From: Rhizodiscina lignyota
Lineage: Eukaryota; Ascomycota; Dothideomycetes; Aulographales; Rhizodiscinaceae
Assembly: GCA_010015805.1 (NCBI GenBank)
Contig: ML978129.1
Coordinates: 930,001-994,000, forward strand
Direction of reading: 5' to 3'
Length of the DNA: 64,000 bases
The notes under the pieces were generated by a model. That model had not been told where the DNA came from and ran no database searches. It worked only from the letters and a program-made list of their open reading frames with translations. Positions within the stretch are counted from its first letter, which is position 1. Each line of letters opens with the position of its first letter. This document shows positions 56,649 to 64,000 of this stretch, piece after piece. The translations under genes and the position numbers were made by a program.

Positions 56649-59011
56649 ATTGAGAAGTCCAGTATGTGACAATGAATTGATATAGATAGCTTTTCCTCGA
56701 TAACCGAACTGCAAACAGAATGCGCATGGAAACCTGGACGTGACTACGACATTGACAAGTTATAGGAATTCGGGCATCTCCCACGTTTATCCAACAAAAT
56801 ATCAAGGCTCTTCTGGAGCCACTGGTGCCAATGGACCAGCTGTATGGGGTTTACGAACATTCCGATCGCTGGAATTGTTTGAATTTGTGTTCAGATACTC
56901 CATTTCGGCTGGCCCTGCCTTCCTTTATGAGCATCTCTTCATCTGAAAGAGACTTACCGAACGCACGTCCAGTGCCTTGTGCATACCATTATGATGCAGG
57001 CACTTGGCTCTGGGGAATCTAAGTCTATGTGGGCAGGAGGTAAAACGATGTAATGCTGCTCCTGCTCGTGCTAATGCCAGAGCGCAGTAGGCTACCATGC
57101 GGCGCCGCCGCCTTCCCCACAGCATGCATCATGGCGAACCAATCGAATCGAGGCAGCCTTTCGCGTTCACAATAGTCGGCACGCGCCAGTAGGGCTCTTC
57201 GGCCCTTGTGCCGGCCATCATGCATTGCTTTTTCTATGGTCAGCCACCATAGAGCCACGGGAAAGAGGTTATGGAGATCATCATCTATTTATTAAACGAC
57301 GCGGCCTCTAATGATTCCAGCTCGATCGCCTTCACACTTGCGCTACGTTCTTGCCGGATCCAACGTGGCAGACGCAAATTAAAAGGAAAGCTTGCGTTTT
57401 GTTGCCAACAGAGCTTAAAGGAAACCGTGCCGCTGGTGCAAGGGGATTTGACGAGCGCTGTCGCCCGTTATGTTGTGTAACCATATGAGGTGGCACGATA
57501 CCTTCAATAGGATGGGCCTTGACCTTCAGTAGCCGCTTTCTGCTGTGTCACGGCCGGATAGCCTCAAGTACGTCGACGCAAGGACAGGCAGTCAGATTCA
57601 TCTCAAAGCCCCTGGAACTTACTAACGATTGTTTTCCGACGTTCATAGAGAGCCTCACAGATGCCGTTCCGGAAGCGTTCGAACCGACAGCAGCATTGGC
57701 ACACATTGCATGCATTTAACAATCAAGTCGATCTGTGTTTGGCTCGCACTCGGATCGAATCTTACTACGATCAACTGACTTACTAGGACAGGTATCGGCT
57801 GCTCAGCATTACATTGGCTTTTGCATAGCCAGCTAACAAGGGGAACTACGAGCAAGATCGTATAATCTATGCCGACGCAGCCCCAAGCACACGATCGCAT
57901 TTTGGCTGCCAATCAAGCCATTGGAGACGCCTTTATCATCTTTGCCTCTCACCAGATGCAGCTAATAAAAGCTTAAATATCCTCTAGATTGTCTCATTCT
58001 TATGCCACGTCAGAGACAGCTCTATCATCATTTGGAGGTGTGCACATGCACATCTTCATCCATCACCGGGGCCACTGGAGACCATTTTGGGCTTTGAAAA
58101 CGCCACGAGCAATCCACATCTCAGTATCTGATCCGCGCGCTTGCATTAGGTTCGCATGGGTATTTTCCCCTCCGAACGCCTTCGACGTGATGTGGGGCTT
58201 TACTCGATGGTCCACGGTTCGCTCAGCACACTCTTAAGAGATCTGATTCAGCTAATGCAGCAACGATGTAGTGGACTAGATCTGCCTGCACAGAAATGCC
58301 CTTGCCCTTCGAGAGCGGACTGTAGGCCATCAAACCCAGCATTTCTTGTGCGTTTAACGGGTATGGCCATGTCTGTTTACCCGGCAGGAGCAAGAGCAAG
58401 AAGTGATAGGAGACACGCTTGTTATGTTGGTCATGCTCCCCAATCTCACGACACGGCCACTGTATCTGTCTCCCCCACGCTGGTGATCAATGTCTCACAC
58501 TTCTTTCATTGTACAGCTCGTATTCTTCTCTAATCCCACTGTTGCGCTGACATGTGACCCAACTAGCGCGAATTTAGCAGAGTTCCTGTTGCTCTAACCG
58601 CGCTGGCTTCTCCATGAGGTTCGATGCTTTAGCGATTTCAATTGACCCAATTTTTCGGGAATCCGGCATCTGCAGCTTAAGCACGTCTGCATCGGTGACA
58701 TACAGAAGCGTCGTCTGTACGATTTGCGCGTGACCCGCAGAATTTCAAACTGCTGCTATTTGTCCGCACGACGCGCCACCTTGCGGTCTTGGTTGAGTGT
58801 CCGACCATCTGGAAACCAATCATAAATATATATCAAAAGTTAATATTTTAGGCCACTGCAATTATATCGAGGATCTCTATTGACACGTTCCGAAAACCCG
58901 GTTGTACATCTACAGTGAGCTTGACGGCTTCTCACGGATGCCGCATCGTATTGTCAATCCAGAATACCAAGCTTCCGCGGTGGAGGAACCGTGACAGTAT
59001 CTCGTTGGCGA
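56649..59011. other. Gene-poor block
   Basis: About 2.4 kb carries only short frames of 60-125 codons on both strands, none with a domain or convincing splice pattern. Composition is mixed. I see no terminal repeats or transposase motif. Confidence 0.4.
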
Positions 59012-59297
59012 TCATTGATCCTTCTCTTCCTCTCCCTGATCTTCGGACTTTTCTTCTTCTTCGTCTCCTCCATTATCATCCCCAAGGCCGGTCCAAGGCC
59101 CGTCCTTCTCCGCAAGGAACGACTCCATCGCAGCGGAACGTGGCTGATCGGCATTGTCTTCGTCCTCGTCTTCTTTATCCGACTGTCGCGCAAATCAGCT
59201 ACGAATTCGCTCATTCGCTGTAAAGCTTTCTTACCTCGGAATACCCATTGACCTGCTCTTCTTCATTGCCAACGCCATTGTCACATTTGTCACTCAT
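59012..59297 (-). CDS. Candidate small acidic spliced gene, 77 aa
   Basis: Two exons, 59297..59235 and 59182..59012, join in phase 0 with a strong GTAAGA donor, a GCTGATT branch and a GCGACAG acceptor; the intron is 52 nt. The product begins MSDKCDNGVGNEEEQ and is very acidic, with one less charged segment (AAMESFLAEKDGPWTGLG). Overlapping longer frames on both strands are shadows. I do not recognise the family. The clean intron and consistent frame make a real gene more likely than for the neighbour at 56.3 kb. Confidence 0.5.
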
Positions 59298-60883
59298 AGT
59301 GAGGAGAATATCGATTGAAGGTAGAGTAGAACGTTAGCAGAACCTTCAGTTGTAATTGATTGAGGATGCCGTTCTCGAGTACTGCTTTGGTCTCTTGATT
59401 TAAGTTTGTCTCACAGATTGATAGCGGAGAGCTCGATATTTATCATCACTTGCTGCCTCTTGCATCCTAACGAGACGACCACTGATTCTCCCTTGACGCA
59501 TGCAAATGCATTTCGGCCTGAAAGGAGGCCACGTTGATACGTAAAGAAGCCATCATAGTCGACGACCTGCAATTGTCCTGGCGGACAAGAGCTGACAATG
59601 CGGATTTTCGTCCACTCATGGCATGGCGGTTTGAAGCAGCCAACAAGATATGCGGAGAATTTCAGGCTGCGTCTAATTCTGCGTCTGCTGGAGTGAGCGC
59701 CAGCCCACATATAGAGCTCCAGGAGGTCTATAACTCAGCCACGTGCAGGAAATGTGTACGTTTGACCGCACCTTTGGTAAAGTTGCACCATGACATATCC
59801 GACCTGCATATTCAAGATGTGCAACCTTCCGCTTGAACTACGAATGATGATGAGCAGCCCTCTGCCATATCATGCAGCCTCGTTACTGGTGCTTGTGTTA
59901 GGGCTGCTCCGCACCTGAGCAGCCCAAGCAGGATGCTGCCACGATGTCATTGACCTGATCGGTGGTAAGGCGATTGAACTGGAGATCGAGCCGCAAAGCG
60001 AGATCCAATGCGGTTCAGAGATAGCGTCTGATGAGCGGAGATTTCCATCGTGCAGTTGGAAGGGCATCATGCGTCGCCTCTGGACCTCACGCCGGATGAG
60101 ATATCGTAAGATTGGAATCGAAGTACTTCCGGTTGCGGAAGGATAGAATGATATCTGAGTTGTGATCACGAGACAGCCGAAGGCAGACTTCTGTAAAGGG
60201 TAGAATGGACCGAGATGTTGAACGCCGTGGAACATGAACAGAACAACTGTCATGTGAGTACATCCGGAGAGCGCTCCCTCGGCTCTCATTCGTGCAAGGC
60301 GTAAGAACGATGCCCTCTGTGGTACAAAAAGGAGCATATCACGCGCATCTCCAGTAAACATTCATATTAAGGCTGGACTTCAGGAAACTTAGTAGTGAAA
60401 TTAATGAATAAAGATATGATGTTGTAGAAACTTTCTTTCAGCTTTGATTTCCTCGGAGAACCTATTCTGGATGTCAGTCTCAGCATACACATTTCATTGT
60501 TGAGTCACTGGTTTGTCTGCCTTGCGAGATTCCTGGAGTTTGCTGTTTTCGGCGGGCATTGCATGAGACATGCGCATGTAGTTGTCCAATTGTCACCCAC
60601 CGATTGAGGCAGTCCAAGGATTGAAAAGCACAGTCTAGCAAGAGAGCCGTAAGGAGCTCGTGTGAATCGACCTTCAAATTACGGAGGCGAAAGAATATCT
60701 TTCCAAGATACGCCAACTTCCATTTGCGCCATTGCTGTACAAGAATTGGCTCGAAGCTACGACAGGCGGCAGCTGCGAGCTCATTTGGCGAACGAGCATG
60801 AGAACAGTGCCAATCGCCTTTCTTCAAGATATGAACAAAACCTTGCAGACTTCGAAGGAGAAGAAAAAAGCGCTCATTTTTGC
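59298..60883. other. Intergenic with a possible decayed F-box-like fragment
   Basis: Near 59818 a plus-strand frame begins MCNLPLELRMM, like the start of a fungal F-box. In another frame, 59944-60146 reads VIDLIGGKAIELEIE onward to IGIEVLPVAEG and a stop. No simple splice joins them. Minus-strand frames here lack features. Confidence 0.3.
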
Positions 60884-63800
60884 TTAGTGCTCCGGAACTG
60901 TCCCAAAAGTCCATCCACCCTCTTTCATCATTTTTTCTCTTCCTTCTTTATCCCTTCTTCGCTCCTCCTCAGTCAGCCTATCGGCACCATTCCAATTCGC
61001 ACTGCTTGTCCTCTCTCGCCACCTTTTCGCCCTCTCCTTGTTCTTGAAAATCTCATCCATCTTTAGCTCTCCAATGGGGCCGAAGATGGTTTCGGGATCT
61101 ACGAGCTGCTGTTGGCTGAGGGCTTGATTCAACAATGGAGAATCGACCCAGCTCGGAGCCGCAAACTCGTTATCCGAATCCTCGTCCTCGGAATCAGTTG
61201 CGATATCTGGGAGCTGAATGGATTCACCAGGCGGGTAGTGCGGCGATGACTTGGCGGCGGATTTGGAAGCTATGGTTGCGCCTTCTGGGCGTAGTGGTGT
61301 TTTGTAAGTCTGGGAATTGGCCGTGATAGCTGACGAACCAGCGGCTGGAGCATTTGGACCATCGGCGAAAGGAATACGAGCATTGGCGTATTTGGCCATA
61401 TCATGAGGGTGACCGGTGGGAAGCTTCACGGACGGCTGACCATGCTGTTGTTGAAGCTGATGCTGCGATGTGACAGTTGCTTTAAACATAGAGGTGGCAT
61501 GGGATGATTGCTGGGGAGCTGTCACATAACCATGGGTGAACTTGCTCGGTTCCTACATATCGATGGTTAGTAGAAAATCGAAAGAGAGGAGCAATAGGAA
61601 ATACCTTGCGAATATTAGAGTTACGGATTGGAGGAGCCATAACCGAACGGCGATTCTCTCCCTCCTCTTCTCCTTCGTTCGTCCTCCTGCGCTTGGCATC
61701 CAGCTGTTGATAAGATGGTGGGTTCCTCTGCACTGTCGGACGCTGCACAGCTTCCTCATCTTGCTCTGGCTGAAGAGGGCGCTTCGCTGGTTTTGCATGA
61801 TTGACTGGAATTGCCCTCGGAGGGTCTTGGACCATCTTTATCTGGCCAACGGGACGGGCTGTCCCAAGATCGGCGCGTTGATATGTTGGGGGACCATGAG
61901 ATCGCTCCTGCTGCAGTGCATTCGCCAGTTCATTCGCTTGTCGGCTTGGGGGTCGAGCAGCCTCCCTTTTCTGCTGTTCAAGTCTTTTCGCTTCTTCCGC
62001 TTTCCTCTGTGCAGCCCTCTTAGCCTCTTGAATGCGACGTTGCTCCTCTTCTTTGCGCTGCTGTTCAGCTTTACGTTCTTCTTCCAGCTTCGCTGCTCGT
62101 TTTTGCTCAAGCTCTCGCTTCTGTTCAGCTTTACGCTGAGCTGCCTTTTCCTCCTGTATCACGTTAGACAATACATCAAAAAGATACTTGCTTCAACAGT
62201 TTGACTTACCAACTCTTTCTTCCTAGCCGCAGCTTCAAGAGCTTTGGGTCTACCTGATTGGCTCGAGGCGTTTGTCCGAAGTGTGTTGCTACTAGACTGG
62301 GACTGTAGCGAGGATGTGCTGGTTTTGCCCAATACTTGCTGTGGCGGTTGCTTCGGTGGAACTTGGGGAGGAAGTGAATCATGCAGACTGGCAGACAGAG
62401 CTGTATTACTCGGCTGCTGATTCTGTCCAATTCTCTGGCTTTCCAAATACACTCTCACAGGCTTTGACGGTCCTGTAGACTTGTTCAGCGTTTCCTTCGT
62501 TGGTTTCATCGGGCGCCTCGGTTGCTCCCGTGTCTTGTTCGGCTGCTGACCGGTTGTTGGGAGCAGGCTCTTCGGGGGTGGTGGAGGAGGCATTTCGTCC
62601 GCAGAATCTGGCTCCTTCTCGACAGCCTTTAACTTCTGTGCCTTCTGAGTCGCTGCTTTCTGCCGTTCTTTTTCACGAGCCTTCTCAAGCTCCCCCGTCA
62701 TACGCTCTTTCTCTTTCACCTCCCTTTCTCTACGCTTCTCTTCTTTTTCGCGTTCGCTGGAACTGCGAGTTCGACGGCCTTCACTTTTAGATGGGCTTGC
62801 GGGTCTAGCAATATCTTCCGCTTGTGCTTCAATATTGGGATACAGAGCGGGTGTAGGATGCACTTCAGGGTTTGGACTGAATAGTTCCTCGATAGTCATT
62901 GGCAATTGCTCCTTGGATCGTTTAGAAGACAAGACCTCTGATTTGGCTTGAGCGCTCACAGCTGCACTGCTTGCGAAGATCCCTTTCGCGGACTTCAGCA
63001 CGGAATAAAGCTTAGCCTTCGACGCGCTCAACGGGCCATCCGCGTATTTTTTGTTTGGAGAGCCTGCCGGTGTTGTTGTTTCTCGGGAAGGCATGTCAGG
63101 ATTCGATACAGAGACTGCTTTCTTATGACTTGGCTCTACTGCCATGGCGGCCCTTGTTGGGGATGGCATGGCAGAGCCAGAGATTGACTTGACGTGGCCG
63201 AAAACACCCACTCTCGATGGTGAAGCAAGAGGGTCAGCTGATCTGTGATGGAGCAAGGGCAGCCCGAACTGGGCTTCGTCGGCTCCATCCTGATTCCTTG
63301 CTACAGCATCGGAGGAGACCGTCGGCTGTGCTTCGGATCGTTGAACAAGGTGGCCATTTGAGACAACGGGCACAATCCAGTCATCATCGTCATCTGGGTG
63401 CACAACGCGTGCTGTTGGAACATGATCCTTCAGCGGCACTGCTGGGCCTTCGAGAGGCTTACTGTGCTCATTTGCTGAAGACGATGGGTTCGAATGAATC
63501 GACTGTGCCATGCTGCTCAGGTTCTGAATCGACTTGGACGTCCTTGGCTCCTGCGTCTGTGCAAGCATATTGATACGATCATGGAGCCTCTGAGTCGACA
63601 TCGTGTTATGAAGCTTTGTGGTTTCAGACTCAACGCGTGAGAGAGCAGGTCTGCTGTTCTCAATGTCGCTGTGATCGTCGTCATCTCCAAACGCAGAGTT
63701 CGTATTGGCGTGCGCAGTACCCAAACTCTTCCCTGCCGTCGTCCTGCCAAATTGACTGCTCCGGCCAACCCCAGAGGCTTTGAGCTGATCCAAGTGACTC

Positions 63801-64000
63801 GTCCTTGACACGCGATTGCCAATACTGTGCTTACTGCTCAGTGGTTCGCGAGCCGGTAGAGAGGCGAAAGTAAGACTGCTCTTTCGCAGCAAAGGTTGGA
63901 CTGGACTGGAGCCCTCAGATGGTGATCGAACGTCGTCAATGTCCATTACATCTCTTGACTCTACCGCATCCTGTGCTTTGGAATCAGTCACAGCAGGTTC
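60884..64000 (-). CDS. SLI15: Inner centromere protein INCENP/Sli15 (partial, N-terminus off right edge)
   Basis: Three exons are visible, 64000..62210 (open at the window edge), 62153..61605 and 61552..60884, all phase 0. The first is Ser-rich and disordered. The second encodes a long Lys/Glu/Arg/Gln single alpha-helix (KAEQKRELEQKRAAKLEEER), as in INCENP. The third carries the C-terminal IN-box that binds and activates Aurora B/Ipl1: PTDSEDEDSD-like TDSEDEDSDNEFAAPSW, the DPETIFGPIGELKMDEIF segment, RTSSANWNGADRLT (the TSS phosphosite region) and GGWTFG. The product scaffolds the chromosomal passenger complex. A GTG at 63991 is not a credible start, since the frame continues. Confidence 0.92.

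Overview
This is a stretch of nuclear chromosome from a filamentous ascomycete (Pezizomycotina). Many genes carry short introns of about 40-80 nt, with GT..AG ends and CTAAC/CTGAC-like branch sequences. Starts sit in Kozak-like contexts. The gene set is characteristically fungal: a CAF120-type PH protein, DUF3807, a Vps3844-type protein, a GT90/CAP10-like glycosyltransferase and INCENP/Sli15. The style fits a Dothideomycete, but that is inference; I cannot name the species. All splice models were derived by hand from reading-frame phase and splice signals.

Layout. 0-5 kb: a Thr-rich secreted protein that runs off the left edge (minus), then a membrane-anchored aspartyl-protease-like protein (plus). 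5.5-8.4 kb: a carbonyl-reductase-like SDR (plus) and a BAH-PHD chromatin reader (minus). 10.6-15 kb: CAF120-like PH protein. 16-18.3 kb: a second SDR (plus) convergent with the SDH assembly factor SDH5 (minus). 18.9-20.4 kb: a decayed major-facilitator transporter. 21.2-26 kb: a hypothetical Cys-rich protein, a MIM2-like mitochondrial outer-membrane protein, and eIF2-beta. 26.2-33.3 kb: a copper P-type ATPase and an FAD monooxygenase. 33.7-40.7 kb: the rRNA/tRNA acetyltransferase KRE33 divergent from a GT90 membrane protein. 41-47.8 kb: a mitochondrial-type hypothetical, a Vps3844-type protein, SEC66 and NPL4. 48.3-55.8 kb: RFC2, a lipocalin-like protein, a metallo-beta-lactamase-fold protein, a FAS1-like protein, a DUF3807 protein and a two-finger C2H2 protein. 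56-59.3 kb: a gene-poor block with two candidate small spliced genes. 60.9-64 kb: INCENP/SLI15, running off the right edge.

Most genes are housekeeping functions in divergent or convergent pairs: translation (SUI3), ribosome biogenesis (KRE33), replication clamp loading (RFC2), ER translocation (SEC66), Cdc48-dependent degradation (NPL4), mitochondrial assembly (SDH5, MIM2-like), mRNA decay (CAF120) and chromosome segregation (INCENP). I see no operon-like or biosynthetic cluster, CRISPR array, intact transposon, tRNA or rRNA. The most unusual items are the transporter pseudogene with Trp-to-stop changes, the aspartyl-protease-like protein lacking its first catalytic Asp, the PHD finger with a large insertion, a 33-bp tandem duplication over a start codon, and the two small spliced genes.
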